Source of the DNA: JANQGH01 sp039177555
GTDB lineage: Bacteria > Pseudomonadota > Alphaproteobacteria > DSM-16000 > Inquilinaceae
DNA length: 64,000 nucleotides
Reading direction: 5' to 3'
NCBI GenBank assembly: GCA_039177555.1
Contig: JBCDFV010000013.1
Coordinates: forward strand, 32,738-96,737
Below the pieces are notes generated by a model. That model did no database searches. It was given only the letters and a program-made list of their open reading frames with translations, and was not told the origin of the DNA. Positions 1 to 7,945 of the stretch are shown here, one piece after another. The position numbers were made by a program, and so were the translations under genes. Within the stretch, counting starts at the first letter, position 1, and every line of letters starts with the position of its first letter.

Positions 1-14
1 GCCGCCAAAAATCG

Positions 15-54
15 GGCGTTGATTGGCGTTGATTAGCGTTGATTGGCGTTGATT
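15..54. repeat. 10-bp tandem repeat, four copies
   Basis: Four head-to-tail copies of GGCGTTGATT at 15-24, 25-34, 35-44 and 45-54; the third begins with A instead of G. The array ends 10 bases before the stop codon of the Lrp-type gene on the minus strand. Its period is close to one helical turn. No function is visible. Confidence 0.9.
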
Positions 55-64
55 CAGGGCGAGG

Positions 65-595
65 TCATTTTCCGGCCGTCACGAAGGGTGGCAAGCGGGG
101 CTCAACCGGCGAGGACTGGATGATCGAGGTGTTGATCGTGGCGTAGGGAATGATCTTGTCGATCAGAGATTCCAGATCCTCGACCGACCGCACCAGGGCC
201 CGCGCGATAAAGCAGTCCTCGCCGGTGACGCGGTCGCAGGAGACGATCTGCGGCAGCGATCTCACGATTTCCGCCACCTTGGGCAACTGACCCGGTATGG
301 GCCGGATGCGCAGCCAGGCCGCAAGGTGGTAACCGAGCGCACGCGGATTGATTTGGGCGACGTAGCCCTCGATGACACCCATCTCCTCAAGCCGCTTCAG
401 CCGTTCCGACACGCTGGGCGCGGAGAGGCCGACGCGCCGGGCAAGCGCGGCGATGCTCAGCCTCGCCTCGGACGACAGCGCCTGGAGCAACGCTAGATCA
501 ATGGCGTCGAGTACTCCGATCCCATATCGGAGGTCTTTCACGGAAATCACCTTACTATCATCTGCAATTCTGCGACTTGACCTTCCACTTAGCAT
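65..595 (-). CDS. Lrp/AsnC family transcriptional regulator
   Basis: A DNA-binding regulator of the leucine-responsive family. From the ATG at 595 it is 176 aa. The winged helix-turn-helix opens with LDAIDLALLQALSSEARLS and continues through ALARRVGLSAPSVSERLKRLEE, followed by the RAM/AsnC ligand-binding alpha-beta domain (SCDRVTGEDCFIARALVRS). The frame is open further upstream to a GTG at 679, but that would overlap the divergent exporter gene, so 595 is preferred; a shorter start just before VKDLRYG is also possible. Only 34 bases separate it from the EamA gene at 630. Lrp regulators divergent from amino-acid exporters commonly control them, so the exporter is the likely target (inference). 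Confidence 0.88.
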   Translation of the reverse strand: MLSGRSSRRIADDSKVISVKDLRYGIGVLDAIDLALLQALSSEARLSIAALARRVGLSAPSVSERLKRLEEMGVIEGYVAQINPRALGYHLAAWLRIRPIPGQLPKVAEIVRSLPQIVSCDRVTGEDCFIARALVRSVEDLESLIDKIIPYATINTSIIQSSPVEPRLPPFVTAGK

Positions 596-629
596 AGCGT
601 TTCGCAGCGGAGACTTCGAGTCTGTCGCT

Positions 630-1514
630 ATGTCAAGGTTCCCCCGCTCCACCGCTCGGTTTGACCGCGCCGCCGCCACCGTGCCGCCCCACGCCTGGTT
701 TGGGGTCAGTGCCGTCTTTCACTATCTGGGACCCTCCTTCGCCGTGCTGCTGTTCCCGGCGGTGGGCGTGCTGGGCGTGGCCTGGTTTCGCATCGCGTCG
801 GCCGCCCTGATCTTCGCCCCCATCACCAAGCCATGGCGCACGCTGCGCTGCGCTGACGGCAGGACAGGGTTGCTGCTGGTCGGTCTCGGTCTCTGCCTTG
901 CCGTGATGAACACGGCGTTCTACCTGGCGCTCGATCGCCTGCCGATGAGCCTGGTGGCGGCGATGGAGTTCGTCGGCACGGTCGGCCTGGCCCTGTTCGG
1001 CCTGCGCACACGGCGCAATCTGCTGGCGCTGGTTCTGGTCGCGGTCGGCGTTTTCGTGCTGATCGACGTTTCGTGGTCCGGCGATCCTTGGGGGCTGTTC
1101 TGGTCGGCCCTGAACGCCGCCCTTTTCGTCGGCTACATCGTGCTGGGCCATCGGGTGGCGCAGGCGGGCGCCGCCGGCGGCATTGAACGGCTGGGCGCGG
1201 CGATGGCGATTGCCGGGCTCATCCTCGTGCCGATCGGCCTCGTCCAGGCACTCCAGGCCTTCGGCATGCCGCTGTTGGTGCTGGCCGGTATCGGCGTCGG
1301 GCTGTGTTCTTCGGTTATTCCTTACGTGTGCGACCAGATGGCGATGTCGAGACTGCCGCGCGCGTCGTTCGCCCTGATGCTCGCCCTGCTTCCGGCAACC
1401 GCGACCGTTGTGGCCGCCATCGTTCTGGGACAGATCCCCACCCCGTGGGACCTTGTGGGCATTGCGCTGGTGATGGCCGGGGTGGCCGTCCACCGACCGG
1501 CGTCAGTGGGTTGA
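630..1514 (+). CDS. EamA/DMT-family exporter (RhtA-like)
   Basis: An inner-membrane transporter of the drug/metabolite superfamily, 294 aa from the ATG at 630, with about ten hydrophobic segments arranged as two EamA repeats. The first repeat includes ALDRLPMSLVAAMEFVGTVG and the second SVIPYVCDQMAMSRLPRASF, both typical of the RhtA threonine/homoserine exporter branch. An upstream in-frame ATG at 372 would only add polar sequence antisense to the Lrp gene and is rejected. The divergent Lrp-type regulator supports an amino-acid export role; the actual substrate cannot be read from sequence. It runs convergently into the SDR gene, with 35 bases between stops. Confidence 0.85.
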   Translation: MSRFPRSTARFDRAAATVPPHAWFGVSAVFHYLGPSFAVLLFPAVGVLGVAWFRIASAALIFAPITKPWRTLRCADGRTGLLLVGLGLCLAVMNTAFYLALDRLPMSLVAAMEFVGTVGLALFGLRTRRNLLALVLVAVGVFVLIDVSWSGDPWGLFWSALNAALFVGYIVLGHRVAQAGAAGGIERLGAAMAIAGLILVPIGLVQALQAFGMPLLVLAGIGVGLCSSVIPYVCDQMAMSRLPRASFALMLALLPATATVVAAIVLGQIPTPWDLVGIALVMAGVAVHRPASVG

Positions 1515-1549
1515 CGCCGCAACGTTCCCTCACGGCGCGTTGCCGGAAG

Positions 1550-2350
1550 TCAGGCCCTACGCGCCACCGGATCGCCCGAGATGCGGGTGTAAAGCCGTTC
1601 ACGCAGGCGCACCGGCAGGCGCGCAAGCAGCCGGACCAGCAACGCCATTTGCCAGGGAAAGGCGATTTCGGCCCGGCCCCGCATCGCCGCCTTGACGATG
1701 CGGCGCGCGGCGACATCGGCGGGCATGGCAAAGGGCCGCCAGCTTGCGGCCCCATCCGCGACCCGGTCGGCCAGGTAGCCCGGATTGGCGATCGTCACGC
1801 CGACATCGCGCGCAGCCAGCGCGGGGCGCAGCGACAGGCAGGCGGCGCGCAGACCCGCCTTGGTCGCGGCATAGACCGGAGACTCCGGGCTGCCGATGTA
1901 AGCGGCCAGGGACGCGATCACCACGATCCGGCCCGGTCGCGCGCCGTCGAACAGATCGAGCGCCAAGCGCAGGGCGGTCAGGGCGCCTAACAGGTTTACG
2001 GCCACCATGCGGTCGGCCGTGGCCCCGTCTTCCATGACGCCACCATTCGCCCGGGCACCGCCGATCCCGGCACAGACGACAACCCAGTCGACCGGCCGAG
2101 AAGCACCATAGGTCGAAAAGAAGTCCGCGAGGGTGGCCGGCCTCGTGACGTCGACCTCTTCATGCTGGATGTCGACGGCGTACCGGCCGCGGAGACGTTC
2201 CGTCAGGGCCGCCAAGGCTGGGACGTCACGGCCGCAGAGCCCCAGGTCACAGCCGGACGCCGCCAGTTCGTCGGCCAGCGCGGCGCCCAGTTGGCCAGCG
2301 GCGCCGACGATGATGGCACGGCCGGGCGGCCGCCGACGGTCAGCCGGCAA
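1550..2350 (-). CDS. Short-chain dehydrogenase/reductase
   Basis: NAD(P)-dependent oxidoreductase of the classical SDR family, about 266 aa from the proposed TTG start at 2350. It shows the nucleotide-binding motif GAAGQLG (residues 16-22), CAGIGG in place of NNAG, and the catalytic Ser147, Tyr160 and Lys164 (YAATK). The frame is open further upstream, but that part is arginine-rich sequence antisense-like in character and lies within the oxoamine synthase gene. The proposed start overlaps that gene's end by 11 bases, so the two are probably translationally coupled. The overlap suggests it reduces the ketone made by the synthase, as 3-ketosphinganine reductase does for serine palmitoyltransferase (inference). 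Confidence 0.82.
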   Translation of the reverse strand: MPADRRRPPGRAIIVGAAGQLGAALADELAASGCDLGLCGRDVPALAALTERLRGRYAVDIQHEEVDVTRPATLADFFSTYGASRPVDWVVVCAGIGGARANGGVMEDGATADRMVAVNLLGALTALRLALDLFDGARPGRIVVIASLAAYIGSPESPVYAATKAGLRAACLSLRPALAARDVGVTIANPGYLADRVADGAASWRPFAMPADVAARRIVKAAMRGRAEIAFPWQMALLVRLLARLPVRLRERLYTRISGDPVARRA

Positions 2351-3614
2351 CGCGCAGTTTGGGCTGGCTTTCGTCGGCCAGCCGCGCCTCGGGGATCGCC
2401 TCGGCCACCTTGGCGAACGCGGCAAGCGCCTGCTCGAACTCCGCCTCCGACAGGCTTGGCGGAAAGCCGATGCGCAGCAGGTCCTTGCCCTTCGGCACGC
2501 CGGGCCAGACCGCCGGGCTGACATTGACCCCGTGGTCGCGCAGGGCGTGGGTAACGCGAAACGCCAGCATGACGTCGCCGATCACGATCGGCACCATCTG
2601 GCTGCCATCGCCGCCGCAGCGCCAGCCCATGGCGCGCAGCCGCGCCCGTGCCCGTTCGGCCAGGTCCAGCGCGCGGTGCGGCAGGTCGGGCTCCGCTTCC
2701 AGGATGTCGAGCGACGCCAGCGCCGCGGCGGCTTGGGCGGGCGCGATGGCGTTGCTGAACAGATAGGACCTGGCGTTGAAGCGCAGATGGTCGATCAAGT
2801 CCGCGCTGCCGGCGATGAAGCCGCCCGTGGAGGCAAAGGACTTGCTGAACACGCCCATGATGACCGGCACCCGGTCCGTGACATCGCAGGCGGCCGCCAG
2901 CCCCCGCCCGCCGGGGCCGAGCACGCCGATGCCATGGGCGTCGTCCAGGAACATCCAGGCCCCGTGCCGGTCGCCGACATCGACCATCTCGGCCAACGGC
3001 GCCAGGTCGCCATTCAGCGAATAGAGGCTGTCGATCACGATCAGCTTGCGCGGCGCCGCGCTCTTCGCCAGCAGGTTGTCCAGATGGTCGACATCGTTGT
3101 GGCGGAAGCGGTGCGCCGTAGCGCCGGACAGCACCACGCCGTCATAGACGCAGGCATGGGCGTCGGCATCGTAGAAGACCGCGTCGTGGCGACCGACCAG
3201 GGCCGGAATTGCGCCAATGTTGGCCAGATAGCCCGTGGGAAAGACCAGGGCGGCCGGCTTGCCGAGAAACGCCGCCAGGCGCCGTTCCAGCCGGTGATGC
3301 AAGGGCCGCGTTCCGGTCAGCAGGCGGCTTGAGGTGCAAGACGTCCCGTTCTCGGCAACGGCGCTGACCACCCGTTCCCAAACCCGCCTGTCCGCCGCCA
3401 GACCCAGATAGTTCGACGAACCAAGCTGAAGCAATCGTTTGCCGTCGATCTCCACATGGTTCGAGCCGACAGGCACCTGCTCGGCATAGTAGGGATAGAG
3501 CCCGCGCTCCCGCGCGTCATGGACCCGCTGCATCATGGCGTTGTCGACGATCCGGTCCTGAAAGGCCCGGTCGGCGGCCTCGCGTGGTGTTTCGAGAACT
3601 GCTGGCGTTTGCAC
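2340..3614 (-). CDS. Alpha-oxoamine synthase (BioF/SPT-like)
   Basis: PLP-dependent enzyme of the alpha-oxoamine synthase family, 424 aa, which condenses an amino acid with an acyl thioester and releases CO2. Visible landmarks are GSSNYLGLAAD (65-75), the PLP-stacking His153 in DADAHACVYDG, DDAHGIGVLGPGGRG with Asp224/225 and His227, and the Schiff-base Lys258 in FSKSFASTGGFIAG. The start is GTG at 3614, with AAGGGG about ten bases upstream. The FSKSFAS[TL]GGF motif and the NARSYLFS stretch remind me of Bacteroidetes serine palmitoyltransferases more than of BioF or Kbl. No other biotin gene is present and the partner is an overlapping SDR, so BioF is not the preferred name. No acyl carrier protein is nearby. 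Confidence 0.85.
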   Translation of the reverse strand: MQTPAVLETPREAADRAFQDRIVDNAMMQRVHDARERGLYPYYAEQVPVGSNHVEIDGKRLLQLGSSNYLGLAADRRVWERVVSAVAENGTSCTSSRLLTGTRPLHHRLERRLAAFLGKPAALVFPTGYLANIGAIPALVGRHDAVFYDADAHACVYDGVVLSGATAHRFRHNDVDHLDNLLAKSAAPRKLIVIDSLYSLNGDLAPLAEMVDVGDRHGAWMFLDDAHGIGVLGPGGRGLAAACDVTDRVPVIMGVFSKSFASTGGFIAGSADLIDHLRFNARSYLFSNAIAPAQAAAALASLDILEAEPDLPHRALDLAERARARLRAMGWRCGGDGSQMVPIVIGDVMLAFRVTHALRDHGVNVSPAVWPGVPKGKDLLRIGFPPSLSEAEFEQALAAFAKVAEAIPEARLADESQPKLRVAG

Positions 3615-3842
3615 GGCTTTCTACCCCTTGTTTCACACTTTTGACGCGTGCCCGCAGGGCCTCCGCCGCCCTGAAGAAAACCCAAATACGCATGATCATA
3701 CTACTCTCACTTATTACATGCAGATAGGCCCCGTGTCATGGGGTTCTGCAACAACAGCCGGCCGAACCATCCATCGGCCGCCCCTCGATCCGCAATGCCG
3801 GTATTCGGCGACCGGTCGTTGCGCTGGTTGTCCTAGGGTGCC

Positions 3843-3874
3843 GATCACGGTTAGGAATCGAGCGTGATCACGGT
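3843..3874 (+). promoter_or_regulatory. Direct repeat upstream of lysE-like gene
   Basis: GATCACGGT occurs at 3843-3851 and again at 3866-3874, 23 bases apart start to start; the second copy overlaps the palindrome GTGATCAC (3864-3871). The pair lies 25-56 bases upstream of the LysE-type start at 3899, where an operator would sit. The regulator is unknown and the repeat may be chance. Confidence 0.3.
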
Positions 3875-3898
3875 CTTCGCCATGAGGGACAGCCCACA

Positions 3899-4513
3899 AT
3901 GGATGCTGCATCGCTGCTTCTTTTCGCCGGCGTGTTTGCCATCGCCTGCGCCTCGCCGGGCCCGGCGATCGCCGCGCTTATTGCCCGCGTCATGGGCAGG
4001 GGCACAGCGGGCGCGCCGGCCTTTTGCCTTGGCCTGCTGCTCGGCGATGTGATCTGGCTCGCCTGCGCCGTGTTTGGGCTGGCGGCCGTCGCCGAGACGT
4101 TCCACCCGGTATTTGTGGCCATCAAGTATCTGGGCGTGGCGTATCTGCTGTATCTGGCCTGGAAGCTGTGGACGGCGCCCGCAAGTCCGCCATCCTCTGC
4201 CGCGCCGCCGACAGGCGACGCCATTCGCCTGTTCGCCGGCGGCGTGGCGCTGACGCTGGGCAACCCGAAGACCATGCTGTTCTATCTGTCGCTGCTGCCG
4301 ACGATCATCTCGTTGCCGGCGCTTGACTGGCTCGGCTTCTTCGAACTCGCGCTCGTCGTGGCCCTGGTCTATGCCGTGGTGCTGGGCGCCTATGTGCTGC
4401 TGGCGGCACGAGCGCGACAGGCGTTTCGAAGCCGGCGCGCCATGAAGCTGGTCAATCGCGGCACCGGCGCGCTGATGGCCGGCGCGGCGATTACGGTCGC
4501 CACCCGCAACTGA
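3899..4513 (+). CDS. LysE/RhtB family amino-acid exporter
   Basis: Inner-membrane exporter of 204 aa with about six hydrophobic segments. The N-terminal ASPGPAIAALIARVMGRG block is the family signature (SPGP motif plus glycine-rich turn), followed by LGLLLGDVIWL and IKYLGVAYLLYLAWKLW, and NPKTMLFYLSLLP in the fourth helix. Length and topology match LysE/RhtB proteins that export lysine, arginine, homoserine or other amino acids; which one cannot be decided. It stands 23 bases upstream of the AAC(3)-type gene on the same strand and may share a transcript with it. The 284-base gap upstream to the oxoamine synthase holds both divergent promoters and no gene. Confidence 0.85.
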   Translation: MDAASLLLFAGVFAIACASPGPAIAALIARVMGRGTAGAPAFCLGLLLGDVIWLACAVFGLAAVAETFHPVFVAIKYLGVAYLLYLAWKLWTAPASPPSSAAPPTGDAIRLFAGGVALTLGNPKTMLFYLSLLPTIISLPALDWLGFFELALVVALVYAVVLGAYVLLAARARQAFRSRRAMKLVNRGTGALMAGAAITVATRN

Positions 4514-4536
4514 CGCCGCCGACACCCGAACCAACG

Positions 4537-5331
4537 ATGGTGGATGACGGTGAACGACGGCCGCTGACGACGGCAGAAATCGTCGACCAGTTGGCGGCCT
4601 TGGGCGTGGAACCGGGCGGTGTCTTGCTCGTCCACACATCGTTTCGCGCGACGCGCCCGGTGGAGGGCGGACCAGCAGGCCTGATCGCCGCCTTGCGCGA
4701 TGCCATCGGGCCCGATGGAACGCTGGTCATGCCGTCCTGGTCCGATGAGGACGACGAACCGTTTGACCCGTTGAGCACATCAGCCGCGCCGAGCTTGGGC
4801 GTCGTGGCCGACACGTTCTGGCGCCTGCCCGGCGTTCAGCGCAGCGACCAGTTTTTCGCCTTCGCGGCGGCCGGGCCTGAGGCGGCGAGGATCACGGGCG
4901 ACCCCCTGCCCTTGCCGCCGCATCGGGCGGAAAGCCCGGTCGGCCGGGTGCATGAGTTGGACGGCCAGGTATTGCTGCTGGGCGCCGGCCAGGACGCGAA
5001 TACGACGCTGCATCTCGCTGAGGTGCTGGCCCGCGTGCCCTATGCCGTGCCCCATCACTGCACGGTGCTGAAGGACGGGGCCAAGGTGCGCATCGACTAT
5101 CTGGAAAACGACCATTGCTGTGAGAGGTTTGCCCTCGTGGATGCCTGGCTGCGCGCCGAGGACCTGCAGGCAGAGGGGACGGTCGGCCATGCCCACGCAA
5201 GGCTGGCCCGTTCGCGCGATATCGTCGATGTCGCACGGCGGCATCTGGCACAGGACCCGTTGGTATTCCTGCATCCCGCGGACGCCGGCTGCGACGAATG
5301 CGAAGCGGCACGGCGGAGCATCGCCGCCTAG
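4537..5331 (+). CDS. AAC(3)-IV-like aminoglycoside acetyltransferase
   Basis: 264-aa member of the AAC(3) antibiotic N-acetyltransferase family, which moves an acetyl group from acetyl-CoA to the 3-amino group of 2-deoxystreptamine aminoglycosides. Segments I recognise from AAC(3)-IV (apramycin/gentamicin) run the whole length: GGVLLVHTSFRATRP (27-41), GTLVMPSWS (61-69), VHELDGQVLLLG (138-149), ANTTLHLAE with the conserved His (154-162), DYLENDHCCERFAL (187-200) and FLHP..AGCDEC..ARRSI near the end. The match is far closer than general family membership. It sits in chromosomal-looking DNA next to a LysE exporter, with no transposase or integron. Actual resistance activity is not shown. Confidence 0.9.
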   Translation: MVDDGERRPLTTAEIVDQLAALGVEPGGVLLVHTSFRATRPVEGGPAGLIAALRDAIGPDGTLVMPSWSDEDDEPFDPLSTSAAPSLGVVADTFWRLPGVQRSDQFFAFAAAGPEAARITGDPLPLPPHRAESPVGRVHELDGQVLLLGAGQDANTTLHLAEVLARVPYAVPHHCTVLKDGAKVRIDYLENDHCCERFALVDAWLRAEDLQAEGTVGHAHARLARSRDIVDVARRHLAQDPLVFLHPADAGCDECEAARRSIAA

Positions 5332-5336
5332 AAGAC

Positions 5337-5546
5337 TCACCGTCGCCGGATACCCCAGGGCACGACATGCCACAGCCGTTCGTGCAGCACGTAGCAGGCA
5401 AAGCCGACGGCAGCGGAACTGGCGGCCAGACCGGCGGACGCGGCGGCTGAACCAGTAATCAGCCAGCCGATCAAGGTGGTGGTGACGAGACCGAGCACTT
5501 GCCAAGTCACCGCCTTGGCCATCGTCCGTGTCCGCGTCTCAACCAT
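5337..5546 (-). CDS. DUF2061 small membrane protein
   Basis: 69-aa protein with two hydrophobic segments and the DUF2061 pattern: KAVTWQVLGLVTTTLIGWLITG in the first half and a C-terminal YVLHERLWHVVPWG. Members are small inner-membrane proteins of unknown function, sometimes fused or adjacent to sulfate-assimilation genes; nothing of that kind is here. The ATG at 5546 has AAAGGG about nine bases upstream, which favours it over the internal ATG at 5522. It converges on the AAC(3)-like gene with five bases between the stops. Confidence 0.8.
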   Translation of the reverse strand: MVETRTRTMAKAVTWQVLGLVTTTLIGWLITGSAAASAGLAASSAAVGFACYVLHERLWHVVPWGIRRR

Positions 5547-5665
5547 ACAAACCGACCCTTTGTCGCCCTGTTTACTGCAAGCCGCGCGACGTTAGACGAT
5601 CGGCTTGGCGATGACGACGAGGGTGTCGTGAACACTGTCTTGTTCAGTAGCGTTTTATCCATCTT

Positions 5666-5681
5666 GTTGATAGAATTCAAC
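5666..5681 (+). promoter_or_regulatory. Inverted repeat over a -10-like box
   Basis: GTTGA (5666-5670) and TCAAC (5677-5681) form an inverted repeat enclosing TAGAAT (5671-5676), a good match to a sigma70 -10 hexamer. A transcript would begin about at the GTG/ATG start of the XRE gene (5683/5686), and no Shine-Dalgarno sequence is present, so the message may be leaderless. The position is ideal for autorepression by the XRE protein (inference). No good -35 box is seen. Confidence 0.4.
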
Positions 5682-5682
5682 C

Positions 5683-6543
5683 GTGATGAGCAATCTCATG
5701 GACAAGAGAGAGCGGGCCCGGCTGTTTCGGGACAGGCTGTCCGAGGCGATTGTGCTTAGCGGTCAGTCCCGATCGGCGGTTGCGGCGGCAGCCTCGATCG
5801 ATCGGTCCGCCTTGTCGCAACTGCTGCGGACGGCGGGAACCACCCTGCCCAATGGCGAGACCTTGGCCCGACTGTCCACCGTGCTTGGGGTCAGCTGCGA
5901 CTGGCTTTTGGGCATCTCCAGCCAGCCCGGCCACGCCTCGACGATCCTGGAACAGGCGGTGCGGGTCGCACCGGCGAAGCTGTTGCCGGCCGACCAGGAC
6001 ATCATCGACTGGCATCTGGAGGTGCTGGGCCAGAAGATCCGCTACGTGCCGTCGACCCTGCCATCGGCGATGAAAACCGATGCGGTCCTGAAGTTCGAGT
6101 TTCGCGATATCGCCTTGAAGAACCCCGACCAGGCGATTGCCGATGCAACGGAAAAGCTGTCTCTGCTGCGCCGGCCGGAAAGCGAGTTCGAGATCGCCAT
6201 GGCGGTGCAGACCCTGCACGAGTTTGCCGAAGGCGGCGGCATCTGGCGCGGTCTGGACCGGCGGGTCCGGCGACGCCAGATCGAGGCCCTGGCGCGCTAT
6301 TGCGATGAGCTTTACCCGGGCGTGCGCCTGCATCTCTATGACGGCTGCGCGCTCTATTCCGCCCCCTTGACCGTCTTTGGCCACACCCGGGCGATCATCT
6401 ATCTTGGCCAGCGCTATCTGGTCTTTCCGCAGGGCGACCGCGTGATTGCGCTGATCCAGCATTTCGACGCGCTGGTGCGCGCCGCGACGGTGACCAGCAG
6501 CGATGTCGCGGTCTGGCTCGACGCGCTGTCGCGGCGGGTCTAA
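5683..6543 (+). CDS. XRE-family transcriptional regulator
   Basis: 286-aa regulator. Residues 8-80 form a Cro/CI-type helix-turn-helix: RLSEAIVLSGQSRSAVAAAA, IDRSALSQLLR (recognition region), LARLSTVLGVSCDWLLG. The remaining 200 residues are a soluble domain I do not recognise; it is acidic-basic mixed with several aromatic residues and no membrane segment, and could sense a ligand. The start could be GTG 5683, ATG 5686 or ATG 5698; none has a clear ribosome-binding site. It lies 90 bases upstream of the MHS-type transporter at 6634 on the same strand and may control it and itself. Confidence 0.85.
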   Translation: MMSNLMDKRERARLFRDRLSEAIVLSGQSRSAVAAAASIDRSALSQLLRTAGTTLPNGETLARLSTVLGVSCDWLLGISSQPGHASTILEQAVRVAPAKLLPADQDIIDWHLEVLGQKIRYVPSTLPSAMKTDAVLKFEFRDIALKNPDQAIADATEKLSLLRRPESEFEIAMAVQTLHEFAEGGGIWRGLDRRVRRRQIEALARYCDELYPGVRLHLYDGCALYSAPLTVFGHTRAIIYLGQRYLVFPQGDRVIALIQHFDALVRAATVTSSDVAVWLDALSRRV

Positions 6544-6633
6544 CGTTGCGAACGATTGGGGGGGAGTTTTGATGACCGCAGGCGGACGACCCTCTAGGCA
6601 AGGCCACGGATACGATCGGGAACGGCGCTAGCC

Positions 6634-7926
6634 ATGGTGTCGGCGCGAACCAAATCCGTTTTGGCGTTGAACGCCGGCAATACGCTGGAATGGTACGACT
6701 TCGTCGTCTTCGCATATCTGGCGCCGTATCTGAGCCAGGCGTTCTTTCCGTCCGACGATCGCATCGCCGGCCTGATCCAGACCTATGGCGTTTTCGCCGT
6801 CGGCTATTTCATGCGGCCGCTGGGCGGCGCCCTCTTTGGCTGGATCGGCGACCGGCTGGGCCGGAAAAGGGCTCTGCGCGTGTCGATCATGGCGATGATG
6901 GTGCCGACAACCCTGATGGCGGTGGTGCCGACCCATGCCGATATCGGGGTTTGGGCGGCCGCCCTGTTGATCTTGCTGCGCATCGTGCAGGGGCTGTCGG
7001 TCGGCGGCGAACAGGGCGGTGCCATCTGTTATCTCGTGGAAACCGCGCCCGCCGGCCGCCGCGGTGTTTTTGGCAGCCTTGCCTACACGGGCACGGTCTT
7101 CGGCATTCTAATCGGGTCGGCCATCGTGCTGCTGGCCAAGTCGCTGTTCACGCCTGATCAGATACACGCATGGGCCTGGCGATTGCCGTTCGCCGGCGGG
7201 TTGGTTCTTGGCTTCGTCGGTCTATGGCTGCGCCGCCACCTGCACGAGACGCCGGACTTTCTGAAGGCCCGCGAGCGTGGGCAGCTGGTCACCCACCCCC
7301 TAATGCGGCTGTTGCGCGAGGCGCCGGTCGATGCGCTGAAGATGGTCGGCGTGATCGTGGTCGGGACGGTGTCGTTCTACACGGTCTTCGTCTGGCTGCC
7401 GGCCTATATGCCGCACTTCAACAGCGGTGCCAGCATCGACCCGCAGCTCGCCAGTACCGTTTCGCTCGCGGTGCTACTTGTGTTCCTGCCGGTCGGCGGC
7501 TGGCTTGCCGACACGATCGGCTACAAGCGCGTGCTGGCGGTCACCGCGCTTGGCTTCGCGGTTCTCATCGTGCCGATCTTTTTGGCCGCCGAGGCCGGCG
7601 CGCTAGGCCTGACCTGGGCGCTTCTCGTGTTGTTTGCGATCAACATGGCGATGCCGAATGGCGCCGCGCCGGTCGCGTTGACCGACATGGTGCCGGCCCA
7701 TGTCCGCTACACCGGCGTGGCGGTGGCGATGAATGTCAGCGTCGCACTGTTCGGCGGCACGGCGCCGTTGATCGCGACCTGGCTGATCGAGGTCACGGGT
7801 AGCCAGACCGCGCCGGCCTGGTATGTGATCGCGGCCGGGCTGATCTCGTTTTGCGTGATCTTGACGGTGCGCCCGCCGGCCGAGTCGCGTGGCGACAAGA
7901 GCGCTCAGGCCGCGCCAGGATCGTGA
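6634..7926 (+). CDS. MFS transporter, metabolite:H+ symporter family
   Basis: 430-aa, 12-helix major facilitator of the MHS branch (ProP, ShiA, KgtP relatives), which take up organic acids, betaines or similar with protons. Signature blocks: NAGNTLEWYDF near the N-terminus, FFPSDD, RPLGGALFGWIGDRLGRKRAL between helices 2 and 3, and RIVQGLSVGGEQGG in helix 4. It follows the XRE regulator and ends 19 bases before the stop of a convergent paralogue at 7946. The substrate is unknown; the paralogue's link to a hydroxyacid dehydrogenase hints at carboxylates (inference). Confidence 0.88.
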   Translation: MVSARTKSVLALNAGNTLEWYDFVVFAYLAPYLSQAFFPSDDRIAGLIQTYGVFAVGYFMRPLGGALFGWIGDRLGRKRALRVSIMAMMVPTTLMAVVPTHADIGVWAAALLILLRIVQGLSVGGEQGGAICYLVETAPAGRRGVFGSLAYTGTVFGILIGSAIVLLAKSLFTPDQIHAWAWRLPFAGGLVLGFVGLWLRRHLHETPDFLKARERGQLVTHPLMRLLREAPVDALKMVGVIVVGTVSFYTVFVWLPAYMPHFNSGASIDPQLASTVSLAVLLVFLPVGGWLADTIGYKRVLAVTALGFAVLIVPIFLAAEAGALGLTWALLVLFAINMAMPNGAAPVALTDMVPAHVRYTGVAVAMNVSVALFGGTAPLIATWLIEVTGSQTAPAWYVIAAGLISFCVILTVRPPAESRGDKSAQAAPGS

Positions 7927-7945
7927 GCGCCGGCCGATCGTCCCA

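Noticed and set aside
15..54. CRISPR array
   Set aside because: Units are only 10 bases and head-to-tail with no spacers; not a CRISPR repeat.
2133..3332. Long open frame on the plus strand
   Set aside because: Antisense to the oxoamine synthase; rich in Arg, Gln, Ala and without any recognisable family, as expected in GC-rich third-position shadow frames.
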